Shown here in pieces: positions 31,066 through 39,574 of a stretch of DNA of 64,000 bases. The notes beneath the pieces were generated by a model. It saw nothing but the letters and a program-made list of their open reading frames with translations. It searched no databases and was not told where the DNA came from. The stretch's first letter is position 1. The number at the start of each line of letters is the position of its first letter. The stretch spans positions 1 through 64,000 of the forward strand of contig CAUJIP010000038.1 of the NCBI GenBank assembly GCA_963205235.1, read 5' to 3'. The translations under genes were made by a program, and so were the position numbers. Source of the stretch: Pseudomonadota bacterium. GTDB taxonomy: Bacteria > Pseudomonadota > Alphaproteobacteria > Rhodobacterales > Rhodobacteraceae.

Positions 31066-32187
31066 CTAGGTCAGGATGAACCACAAGACGACCGCCAAAG
31101 CCGCCACAGTCAGCGCCCCGGCGGCAAGCAGGACTTGCGGGCGGTTGGCCAAAATCTGACCCCACGGCTCTGCCCGTGTCGCGGTCACGGTCGGGCGCGG
31201 AGGGGCGGTGTGGGATGTTGGGGCCTTTGGGCCAGCCGGGTCCTGCGCAAGCGAGGTCTGGACAAGCTGGATCCAGTCCGAAGCACTTTGCAGCCGGTCC
31301 TTTTGCAGAACCCGCAGCGCTGCGTCGATCGATTCCAGAAATCCCGGCGGAAAGCCGGCAAACCGCCCGGCAAGCGGCTGGCACGGGTCCGGCGTGCCCC
31401 CAGCAAGGGCAGCCAGACGCCGCTGGCTGGCCGGAGGGGCCTTGCCCGAAATGACATGGTAGAAGGTGGCGCCCAGGGCATATAGATCACTGGCGGCTGT
31501 CTGTTCGGCCCCGGTCAGGTAAAGCTCTTGCGGCGAATAGCCGTCCTTGACCACCCGCCGCGCCGTCACGATGCGGCTTTCCGGCGTCAGCTGTTCGCTT
31601 GCCGCGCCAAAGTCGATCAGGACCGGTTTGCCGTTGCGGTCGATCAGGATGTTGTCGGGCGAGATGTCGCGATGCAGGATGCCGATCTGGTGGATGAATT
31701 CGACCGCGCTTAACATCCGGGTCAGCAGAACAACGACTTCGGCCGGGGAAAAGGCGCTGTCCGTCGATTCCAGAATGTCGTGCAGGTCTTTGCCGTCGAT
31801 GAAGTCGATGGCCATATAGGCGGTGCCGTTGTCTTCGAACACCTGATGCACGCCGACAATGCCGGGATGCACGACTTTGGAAAGGCTGCGTGCCTCGTCG
31901 ATAAAGCCCTGCACCACGGTGCGAAATTCGGCGGCATGCTTGCGCGACCGGGCAACGACAGTGGCACCGGATCGACGGCACAGCGCATTCGGAAAGCATT
32001 CCTTGATCACGACCGTACGGTCGACCGAATCCCGCGCCAGATAGGTGATGCCAAAGCCGCCCGAGTTCAGAAAGCTTAGAATTTCGTATTGGCCGTCCAG
32101 CAAAAGCGAACCGGGCTTAAGGTCATCGGCGAAAAGCGCGGCCTCGTGCGGTTCGGCTGACTGGTCGGGACTTGTCGAATTTGGCAC
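31066..32187 (-). CDS. Hanks-type Ser/Thr protein kinase with C-terminal membrane anchor
   Basis: The 373-residue product has a complete kinase domain: glycine loop LNSGGFGITYLA (about 40-51), catalytic Lys62 in VVIKECFP, catalytic loop HRDISPDN with Asp174 and Asn179, and DFG at 192-194. A Pro/Ala linker leads to a single transmembrane helix (about 350-371) at the very C-terminus, so the catalytic part is cytosolic and little or nothing reaches the periplasm. No PASTA or sensor domain is present. Substrate is unknown. A 17-bp palindrome sits about 100 bases upstream. No PP2C phosphatase gene is nearby. Confidence 0.88.
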   Translation of the reverse strand: MPNSTSPDQSAEPHEAALFADDLKPGSLLLDGQYEILSFLNSGGFGITYLARDSVDRTVVIKECFPNALCRRSGATVVARSRKHAAEFRTVVQGFIDEARSLSKVVHPGIVGVHQVFEDNGTAYMAIDFIDGKDLHDILESTDSAFSPAEVVVLLTRMLSAVEFIHQIGILHRDISPDNILIDRNGKPVLIDFGAASEQLTPESRIVTARRVVKDGYSPQELYLTGAEQTAASDLYALGATFYHVISGKAPPASQRRLAALAGGTPDPCQPLAGRFAGFPPGFLESIDAALRVLQKDRLQSASDWIQLVQTSLAQDPAGPKAPTSHTAPPRPTVTATRAEPWGQILANRPQVLLAAGALTVAALAVVLWFILT

Positions 32188-32282
32188 TTTTCTTGTCTGC
32201 TTTCGCTGTTAATTCAGCGTGATGCCACGCTGCGCTCCTTGGCACGCAGGGCGCGGGATATCCTGCCCGGCCCGTCTGCCAC

Positions 32283-32299
32283 AGGGGAAATATTCCCCT
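32283..32299. promoter_or_regulatory. Perfect palindrome AGGGGAA-ATA-TTCCCCT
   Basis: A perfect 7-bp inverted repeat with a 3-base spacer lies between the end of the DAO oxidoreductase gene and the start of the kinase gene (both minus strand), about 96 bases upstream of the kinase start. There is no T-run, so an operator is more likely than a terminator. The cognate regulator is unknown. Confidence 0.4.
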
Positions 32300-32371
32300 T
32301 GCTTACCACAAACCGATGCAGAGGTAGCGGATATTCCATTCGCCACCGCTGCCAGATGGGCAAGACCAAAC

Positions 32372-33745
32372 CTACCCCCGCCCTGTCAGCCAGTTTCCAA
32401 GGGTCGCCAGTCGCGATGGCCCGGCACCAGGGCGGGCCTCGCTCCGGTCGGCGGCGTTCAGAAGCGCATACATTCCTGTCACCCCCAGCCAGCGGAACGG
32501 CTCACGCTCCCATGACCGGACACGGCGGTTGACCCAGGGCAGGGTGGTCAGGTCTGTCTTGCGGTCAAGCGCCAGGTCGGCCAGCGTCCGGCCTGCGAGG
32601 TTGGAGGTCGAGACGCCAACCCCGACATAGCCGCCAGCCCAGCCGATGCCAGTTGCCGGGTCCAGCCCCACCGTCGCGCACCAGTCGCGCGGCACGCCCA
32701 GAACCCCGCACCAGGCGTGGTCGATCTTGGCCGAGGCCGCAGCGGGGAAATGCTTGTGCAGGATCGCCGTCAGACGGCGGATCGTTTCACCATCCGGCGC
32801 GCCGTTGGTGTCAAGGTTCGACCCGTAAAGATAGGGCACCCCCCGCGCGCCAACCGTGATCCGGCCTTCGCGGGTGCGCTGGCAGTAGCAATAGGCGTTG
32901 GCGAAATCGCCAAGGATTTCGTGGCCGTCCCAGCCGATCTGATCCCAAACCTCGGGCGGCAGGGGTTCGCTCGCGATCTGGGCCGAGTTCAGCGGCAGCC
33001 ATTCGCGTTTCAGCCCCGGCAGACCGGCGGTGAACCCTTCGGTGCAGCGCAGGATGCGGGGGGCGCGGACGGTGCCTTTATCAGTCTGCACCCGGCCCTT
33101 TTCCAGACTGGTGACAGTTGTCCCCTCAACGATCCGAACCCCCAGCCTTTCGACCGCAGCGGCCAGCCCGCGCACCAGTTTCGCAGGTTGCACGCGGGCG
33201 ACGTTGGTCACCACCATTGCCCCCAGCGCGCCGGGAATGCGGATGCGTTTGGCAAGCTCCTCCGCACCGATCTCATACACGCGGTCTTCCTCGCCCCAGT
33301 GGCGGCGATGGGCGACTTCGTCCTTCATCCGGCCAAGCTGGGCGGGCAGGGTCGCGACCATCAGCTCATCCGTACGGCGAATATCGGCGTCGATGCCTTC
33401 GGCTTCGGTCACGCGGATCACCTCGTCGACCGTGGTGTTCATCGCAGCGACCATGCCGCGCACCCCGGCTTCGGTCGAAGTTTTCAGATAGCGCGCGTGG
33501 TTCCAGGCAAAGCCCCCCGTCAACCAGCCCCCGTTCCGCCCCGAGGCACCAAAGCCCGCGAATTCCTTTTCGATCACGATGACATTCAGACCGGGATCAG
33601 CCTTTTTCAGGTAATAGGCCGTCCAAAGCCCAGTATAGCCCGCGCCGATGATGGCCACATCCGCCGTCGTATCCCCTGCAAGGGCCGCGCGGCGCTGGGG
33701 CAGGCCGATATCGGCATACCAGAATGACACATCCCCGATCTGCAT
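32372..33745 (-). CDS. DAO-type FAD-dependent oxidoreductase
   Basis: The 457-residue product opens with MQIGDVSFWYADIG, then the dinucleotide fold DVAIIGAGYTGLWTAYYL and the GASGRNGGW motif of the D-amino-acid-oxidase family, close to PuuB/OrdL-like and glycine-oxidase-like enzymes. The C-terminal GWAGGYVGVGVSTSNLAGRTLADL closes the FAD site. These enzymes oxidise amines or N-methyl amino acids with oxygen or a quinone; the substrate here is not known. The ATG at 33745 is the family start; further upstream the frame is open but unrelated. It is divergent from the dimethylformamidase-like gene, which may point to shared amine/amide metabolism. Confidence 0.85.
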   Translation of the reverse strand: MQIGDVSFWYADIGLPQRRAALAGDTTADVAIIGAGYTGLWTAYYLKKADPGLNVIVIEKEFAGFGASGRNGGWLTGGFAWNHARYLKTSTEAGVRGMVAAMNTTVDEVIRVTEAEGIDADIRRTDELMVATLPAQLGRMKDEVAHRRHWGEEDRVYEIGAEELAKRIRIPGALGAMVVTNVARVQPAKLVRGLAAAVERLGVRIVEGTTVTSLEKGRVQTDKGTVRAPRILRCTEGFTAGLPGLKREWLPLNSAQIASEPLPPEVWDQIGWDGHEILGDFANAYCYCQRTREGRITVGARGVPYLYGSNLDTNGAPDGETIRRLTAILHKHFPAAASAKIDHAWCGVLGVPRDWCATVGLDPATGIGWAGGYVGVGVSTSNLAGRTLADLALDRKTDLTTLPWVNRRVRSWEREPFRWLGVTGMYALLNAADRSEARPGAGPSRLATLGNWLTGRG

Positions 33746-33868
33746 GGTTTTCCCCCGAAGCCCTTGGGCTAGAGAGGCACAGCTTTCCCGGCTTTTCAAG
33801 GCGGCCACCTGTTGCATTCCAGGCTGTTGGGCAGGAAACTCGTACCGCACGGGACAAGGGGGAATGGA

Positions 33869-35446
33869 ATGCAAGGTTTCTTCGTGGCGGGCCCCTATGA
33901 CGACGGCGATCCGGTCACCGGGCATTATTACGAGATGGCGTCGGAAGACCCTTCGCGCCCGCAGGTCTGGGGCTATAGCGACCGGCTCAGCTATGCGCCG
34001 GGTGAGACGCTTCGTCTGCATGCCATGTCCAGCGCGACCAAGGCGCGGTTGCGCATCGAAAGGGACGGCTTGACCCCGGTCACGCTGATCGACACCGAAA
34101 TCGCCACCCGCTTCGCTCCGACCCCCGCCGATTGCTCGGTTCGGGGCTGCGACTGGCCGTTGGCATTCGAAACCCTGATCCCTGCGGATTGGCAAAGCGG
34201 GGTCCATGTCGTGACCCTGACCATCGACGGCCATTCCTCGCAAGGCATGTTCGTCCTGAAGCCCATCAAGCCCAAGGCGAAGCTGGCCATGGTTCTGGCG
34301 ACCGGAACCTGGTGCGCCTATAACGACTGGGGCGGATCGAACCACTATCAGGGGCTGTGCGGTCCGACCGGGGGCGATTTTTCCGCCGAAGTCAGCCTGC
34401 TCCGCCCTTGGGCCAAGGGATTTGTCCGCTGGCCCGAGGATGCCCCGCGCATTCCGCATGCCTCGCCGCTGCTGTCGCGTCCGGCCTATCCGCATATGGA
34501 CTATGCCCGCACGAAGGGGATTTCCAAGAAATACGCCTCATCGGGCTGGGCGGCGTTCGAGCGGCCCTTTGCCCTTTGGTGCGAAACCCAAGGCATCGCG
34601 CTGGACTATTTCACCCAGCACGACCTGCACTCCGACCCCGCCTGTCTGGACGGATATGCCCGCGCGGTGATCGTCGGCCATGACGAATACTGGACCTGGG
34701 AAATGCGCGACCATCTGGACGGCTGGCTGGACCGGGGCGGGCAACTGGCACGGTTCGGCGGCAATTTCTTCTGGCAGACCCGGCTGTCGGCGGACCTGCT
34801 GACCCAGACCTGCCACAAGGCGCGGGCCGAGGCCGAGGACCCGCTGGCCCAAACCGACCGGATCACCAGCTACTGGGACCATCCCCGCGCCGCGCGGCCT
34901 GCGGTGGCCACGATGGGCCTGACCGGGTCCATGGGCGTCTATGCCGGGTGGAGCCGCTGTGCCGCGCATGGCTCCGGCGGGTTCACCATCTATCGCCCCG
35001 ACCATTGGGTCATGCAGGGCACCGGGCTTGGCTATGGCGATGTGCTGGGGGCTGCCTCGAAGATCTTTGGCTATGAGGTGGACGGGATCGACTACGAAAC
35101 CCGCAAGGGCCTGCCATACCCCGCCGATGGCACGGGCTTGCAGGGGGAACTGACCATCGTTGGCCTGTCCCTTGCCACCACGCTGTCGCACTCCACCGGA
35201 CGCCATGACGAGGATCACTTCATCGGCACGCTGGATGCCGAGGAAGTGGCGATGACGATCTATGGCGAGATCACGTCCGAAACCCTTGGCCTTGCCAGCC
35301 GAGGCAACGGTTGCATGGCCGAATACCGGCGGGGCAAGGGGGCGGTGTTCAATGCGGCGTCCTGTGAATGGGTTGCGGGCCTGATCGCCCGCGAACGCCC
35401 GGTCGAGGTGGTGACGCGGAACCTGCTGCAGGGCGACTGGGGCTGA
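33869..35446 (+). CDS. N,N-dimethylformamidase large-subunit-like protein
   Basis: The 525-residue product matches the beta-subunit-type domain of N,N-dimethylformamidase: an Ig-like N-terminal part (GETLRLHAMSS, SGVHVVTLTIDGH), then GTWCAYNDWGGSNHY and VIVGHDEYWTWEMRDHLDGW. The HxE of VGHDEYW (His271, Glu273) corresponds to the iron ligands I recall for DMFase; a conserved Tyr (perhaps Tyr151) would complete the site. It is shorter than the characterised DmfA2 and no small alpha subunit is adjacent, so an amidohydrolase acting on another amide is possible. It is divergent from the DAO oxidoreductase. Confidence 0.75.
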   Translation: MQGFFVAGPYDDGDPVTGHYYEMASEDPSRPQVWGYSDRLSYAPGETLRLHAMSSATKARLRIERDGLTPVTLIDTEIATRFAPTPADCSVRGCDWPLAFETLIPADWQSGVHVVTLTIDGHSSQGMFVLKPIKPKAKLAMVLATGTWCAYNDWGGSNHYQGLCGPTGGDFSAEVSLLRPWAKGFVRWPEDAPRIPHASPLLSRPAYPHMDYARTKGISKKYASSGWAAFERPFALWCETQGIALDYFTQHDLHSDPACLDGYARAVIVGHDEYWTWEMRDHLDGWLDRGGQLARFGGNFFWQTRLSADLLTQTCHKARAEAEDPLAQTDRITSYWDHPRAARPAVATMGLTGSMGVYAGWSRCAAHGSGGFTIYRPDHWVMQGTGLGYGDVLGAASKIFGYEVDGIDYETRKGLPYPADGTGLQGELTIVGLSLATTLSHSTGRHDEDHFIGTLDAEEVAMTIYGEITSETLGLASRGNGCMAEYRRGKGAVFNAASCEWVAGLIARERPVEVVTRNLLQGDWG

Positions 35447-35550
35447 TCCCCGCGCCAAGCGCTGTCGCAAATCCGTGACGCTGGCGTCGTGGTCTTGTGA
35501 TCGGGTGCTGGCACCTTGTCGGGAATCGCCGCCCCGACAAAGGCCCAGTC

Positions 35551-36513
35551 ATGACCCACCAGCCCAGCCCGGAGAGCTTTGGTGACTTTTCGGTCGCGCT
35601 TGGCCTTCCCGGGCCCGTCGCCAGCTTTGACCAGCCGCCGATTTCGCCTGCCGTGACCTTCACCTATTCGCACGCGGGCCAGTCGATCTTTCGCCGTGGC
35701 CTGATCCGTGCGGTCGAGATGCTGACCGGGCAACCCCGACTGAAGCGGCTCTATCTGGACTGGGTGATCTGCGACAAACGCCCCGGAGAGCCGGTCTTTG
35801 ACGCGGCGCTGCGCAAGCTTGGCATCCGGCTCCGCATTCGGCAGGGGGCCGAACACCTGGCGACGCTGCCCGCAACAGGCGGCCTGCTTCTGGTCGCGAA
35901 CCATCCGTTCGGCGTGGTTGACGGGCTGGCCATCGGGCAGATTGGCATGCGCTTGCGCGGCAATGTGCGGATCATGACCAACAGCCTGCTCTGCCGGGTT
36001 CCCGAGGTTGATCCACACCTTCTGCCGGTCGACTTTTCGGGCACGCCCGAGGCGCGGCGCATTACCGGCGAGACCCGTCGCCGCGCGGCGGACCTGCTGG
36101 CCCAAGGCCAGACAGTCGCGATCTTTCCCGCGGGCGGGGTGGCTACGGCCAACAAGCCGCTGCGCGGGCGGGCGGTGGATTCCGCCTGGCATCCCTTTGT
36201 CGGCCGCCTTGCCACGATCCCCGGCGTGACGACCTTGCCGCTGAATATCTCGGGCCAGAACTCGCGCCTTTTCCAGATCGCCAGCCACCTGTCCTATCCG
36301 CTGCGCATCGCTTTGGTCTTTTACGAGACCTGCCGTCGCATCAATCGGCCCATCGACATCGCCGTCGGTGCCCCGATCCGGGCCGAGGAGTTGCGGCATC
36401 TGGACCGTGACGCTGTTTCGGTCGAACTCCGCCGCCGCGCCATGGCCCTTGCTGCGCCAAGCCTTGCCGACCCGGACGAGGTCTATGTCTGGCCGCCGCA
36501 TATCCGCTGGTAA
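35551..36513 (+). CDS. PlsC-like lysophospholipid acyltransferase
   Basis: The 320-residue product has the LPLAT acyltransferase core: VANHPFGVVDG with His118 and Asp124 (HX5D variant), the acceptor-site FPAGGVATA, and PLNISGQNSRLF. The HX5D spacing and NHPFG wording are typical of the group that includes OlsA/OlsF-type and hemolysin-associated acyltransferases rather than the HX4D of PlsC. The acceptor lipid is unknown. The ATG at 35551 fits the spacing; an in-frame codon at 35497 adds unlike sequence. It follows the formamidase-like gene by about 100 bases. Confidence 0.8.
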   Translation: MTHQPSPESFGDFSVALGLPGPVASFDQPPISPAVTFTYSHAGQSIFRRGLIRAVEMLTGQPRLKRLYLDWVICDKRPGEPVFDAALRKLGIRLRIRQGAEHLATLPATGGLLLVANHPFGVVDGLAIGQIGMRLRGNVRIMTNSLLCRVPEVDPHLLPVDFSGTPEARRITGETRRRAADLLAQGQTVAIFPAGGVATANKPLRGRAVDSAWHPFVGRLATIPGVTTLPLNISGQNSRLFQIASHLSYPLRIALVFYETCRRINRPIDIAVGAPIRAEELRHLDRDAVSVELRRRAMALAAPSLADPDEVYVWPPHIRW

Positions 36514-36691
36514 CCCGTCCCGCATCGGCCCGGTGGTTCCGCTCGCCTTTAGATATTGCTGCGGAAATCTTGCCGCGACCGCTCCATGAAATTGCTGCAT
36601 TCCCCCTGTTCAGTCGCTGACTGACTGGGCATATAGTGAATTTGACACGAAAAATGCCCATTAAGATCAGATACTTGGCGATGAGATTGCA

Positions 36692-39574
36692 ATGGTTTCG
36701 AACAAAAAGACGCGAATTCTGGCCATCGGCGGTGGCGTTGGAACAATCACGGCACTTTTCGCCCTGACCCGGCTGCCTGACTGGCAAGACCGGTTTGACA
36801 TCACCGTCTATCAGCTTGGCTGGCGGCTGGGTGGCAAGGGGGCCAGCGGCCGGAACGCCGCCCAAGGCGAGCGGATCGAAGAACACGGTCTGCATGTCTG
36901 GGGCGGCTTCTATGACAACGCCTTCCGCAATCTGCGCGACTGCTATGGCGAATTGCTGCGTCTTGGCCTGCGCAAGCCCGACGCACCGCTTGGCACGATG
37001 GACAAGGCCTTCAAACCGCTGCGCCATCTTTTCCTGTCGGAAGACGTGCCCAAGGCCGATGGAACCGGCATTGACTGGCGGCCCTGGCTGATCGACCTGC
37101 CGGGCAATGACCAGATCCCCGGATCGGCAACCACGGCCCCGACGCCGTTCGAGATGTTCCGCCGAGTGGTGGAAATCGTGCTGGAATTCATCGCGCGCCA
37201 CGAACTTGAAGATGCATCGCGTTTGACCGCAGGGCTACAAACTGCCGGGAACCGGCTTCGCGATGGTCTTGCTGCGCTGTCTGACCGTCCAAGCCTGCAC
37301 TTGCCTTCGCAGCGGTCCCTGTTGGCCGACTTGATCAACGATGCGCAAAAGGCCGTTCATGCCCGGATGACGCCCGCAGCCATTCAGGACGACGCGCAGC
37401 GCCGGATCCTGATGCTCGCTGACCTTGGCCTTGCCTATGCGCATGGCATGGCGGCCTCGGATGCCTTTACCCAAGGCTATGACGTGCTGGACCAGTGGGA
37501 GTTTACCGACTGGCTGCGTGCCAACGGGGCCAGTGAACTGGCCTTGAAATCAGTGCTGGTCCGGGGCTGCTATGATTTTGTCTTCGGCTTTTCTGCCGGA
37601 AACATTCATCAGGCAAACGTCGGCGCAGGCACGGCGGCACGGGCGATGGGGCGGCTGGTGCTGGCCTATTCGGGCGCGATCTTTCAGAAGATGCAGGCCG
37701 GAATGGGCGACACGATCTTTGCGCCCTATTATCAGGTGCTGGAAAAGATCGGCGTCAAGTTCCGGTTCTTCCACGCCGCTACTGCCCTGCGCCTTTCTCA
37801 GACGGGAACCGACATCGGGGCTGTCGAACTGGTTCGGCAAGCCGAGGTTATCAAGGGCGACTACCAACCGCTACGCGACGTGAAAGGCCTGCCTTGCTGG
37901 CCGTCCGAACCCGATTGGGACCAACTGGTCGATGGTGCGGCGCTGCGGGCCTCCGGGATCAATTTCGAATGCGAGGCCGAGCCGCCCAAGGGCACGCCCA
38001 TGGTTCTGCGGCTGGGTGAGGATTTCGACAAGGTCTTGCTTGGTGCGTCGCTTGGTTCGCTGCCGCCCATGACGCGGGACCTTGCCGCCGTCTCGCCGCG
38101 CTGGGCGCAGATGCTGGGGTCGCTGCAGACCGTGGGCACGCAGGCCGCGCAGTTCTGGCTGGACAAAAGCTTTGCCGACATGGGCTGGGACGCAAAGGTC
38201 GCCAAGCACAACAACCCCAAGGCGATTCCCAAAAGCCCGCTGCAGACCATTATGACAGGCTTTGCCGAGCCGCTGGATACCGTGGCAGACATGAGCCACC
38301 TGATCCCGGTCGAGGATTGGGCGGGCACGGGTCCCACCTCGATTTCCTATTTCTGTTCACCTGCACCCGAAGGGCAGACGCTGGAGAAGTTCACCACTGA
38401 AGTTCGCGACTGGGTGACAAAGGACCTGCCCGCGCTTTGGCCCAAGGCGGACCCGGTGCCGTTCCATCAGGGCGGGTTGGAAGACCAGTATCTGCGCGTC
38501 AACATGTTCGGATCGGAACGCTATGTCCTGTCGGTCAAGGGCAGCCTTTACCACCGCCTCGCACCGGGCGAGAGCGGGTTTTACAACCTTGTCCTTGCCG
38601 GAGACTGGACACGTTCCGGCCTGAACGCAGGCTGTGTTGAAGGGGCCACGATGTCGGGCATCGCCGCCGCATCCGCCCTGTCTGGGGCAAAGCTTCTGAA
38701 CGTCGGCGCGGATGACCTTGCCGATGGCGGCACCGCCACCGATATCGCCGCCTTCAAGACCCTTTCGGTGACCGGTGCCAACTGGCCGTTGACCGGGTTT
38801 TACGCGCGTGGGGAAATGACCGGCTGGTTCGTCTTTTACGCAATGCCCCGGCATGAGGTCGCAAAGCTGTTGCCGAAAGGTGTCGTCCTTGGCCATTCCT
38901 CGATGGTTCCCGCGGGCATGCATCCGGTCGGCATGTCCTTTTGCCGCTACCACAACGTGCGCAGTTCCTTCCTGCCGCAATTCCTTGGCTTTCCGCCCTA
39001 TAGCGAGGCGACCTTCGCCATTCCCGACTGCCGCACCGATGAAGGTGGACCTGCGCCGTTCCTTTACCCCCGCAAGCTTTACGTCGACAATGCCGCGGCC
39101 ATCATGGCGGGCAAGGTCTTCTATGCGATGAACAAATCCCGCGCGACGCTGGGATGGGAGGAAGCCGGCTTTACTGGATCAACCCCTGATGGGCTGATGA
39201 TCGACAGCCAGTTCATTCAGACCGACGATCCCGTCAGCCTTGCAGGCCACCCCGCGATGGGGGCGGTCGCGCAAATGCTTGGCACCGCCTTTGTGACCGA
39301 CAGCCAGCGCTGCCGGAAACTGCTTTACAACGCCTTCGATCTGCAACTGGACAAGGCCTGGATCGCCCCGGTGCATGGCCGTGTCCGGGTCAAGGATTCC
39401 ACCCCCGGCGGCTTTGTCGATGCCGACCGCGACTTCCAGCCGTTGCTACCGGTTGCAACTCAGACCTTGCCAGGGGCCTTCAGAATATGGTGTTCATGGT
39501 CCATGACAAACCCCGCTGACAGCAAGCGGGTCCGACAAGCCGCAAAGGCGCGGAGTTTCATGGGGGGACTGTGA
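36692..39574 (+). CDS. FAD oxidoreductase fused to an acetoacetate-decarboxylase-like domain
   Basis: The 960-residue protein combines two units. Residues 1 to about 670 form a phytoene-desaturase/amine-oxidase-like flavoprotein: a dinucleotide fold start (ILAIGGGVGTITALFAL, residues 9-25), QLGWRLGGKGASGRN (41-55), EHGLHVWGGFYDN, and the C-terminal FAD motif LVLAGDWTRSGLNAGCVEGA (634-652). Residues about 695-945 resemble acetoacetate decarboxylase: PRHEVAKLLPKG, LYVDNAAAIMAGKVFYAMNKSRA, where Lys815 aligns with the Schiff-base Lys and the usual next Lys is Ser. A TTGACA at 36642 may be part of its promoter. The stop overlaps the cyclase start by four bases, so both are made together. The reaction is unknown. 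Confidence 0.8.
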   Translation: MVSNKKTRILAIGGGVGTITALFALTRLPDWQDRFDITVYQLGWRLGGKGASGRNAAQGERIEEHGLHVWGGFYDNAFRNLRDCYGELLRLGLRKPDAPLGTMDKAFKPLRHLFLSEDVPKADGTGIDWRPWLIDLPGNDQIPGSATTAPTPFEMFRRVVEIVLEFIARHELEDASRLTAGLQTAGNRLRDGLAALSDRPSLHLPSQRSLLADLINDAQKAVHARMTPAAIQDDAQRRILMLADLGLAYAHGMAASDAFTQGYDVLDQWEFTDWLRANGASELALKSVLVRGCYDFVFGFSAGNIHQANVGAGTAARAMGRLVLAYSGAIFQKMQAGMGDTIFAPYYQVLEKIGVKFRFFHAATALRLSQTGTDIGAVELVRQAEVIKGDYQPLRDVKGLPCWPSEPDWDQLVDGAALRASGINFECEAEPPKGTPMVLRLGEDFDKVLLGASLGSLPPMTRDLAAVSPRWAQMLGSLQTVGTQAAQFWLDKSFADMGWDAKVAKHNNPKAIPKSPLQTIMTGFAEPLDTVADMSHLIPVEDWAGTGPTSISYFCSPAPEGQTLEKFTTEVRDWVTKDLPALWPKADPVPFHQGGLEDQYLRVNMFGSERYVLSVKGSLYHRLAPGESGFYNLVLAGDWTRSGLNAGCVEGATMSGIAAASALSGAKLLNVGADDLADGGTATDIAAFKTLSVTGANWPLTGFYARGEMTGWFVFYAMPRHEVAKLLPKGVVLGHSSMVPAGMHPVGMSFCRYHNVRSSFLPQFLGFPPYSEATFAIPDCRTDEGGPAPFLYPRKLYVDNAAAIMAGKVFYAMNKSRATLGWEEAGFTGSTPDGLMIDSQFIQTDDPVSLAGHPAMGAVAQMLGTAFVTDSQRCRKLLYNAFDLQLDKAWIAPVHGRVRVKDSTPGGFVDADRDFQPLLPVATQTLPGAFRIWCSWSMTNPADSKRVRQAAKARSFMGGL

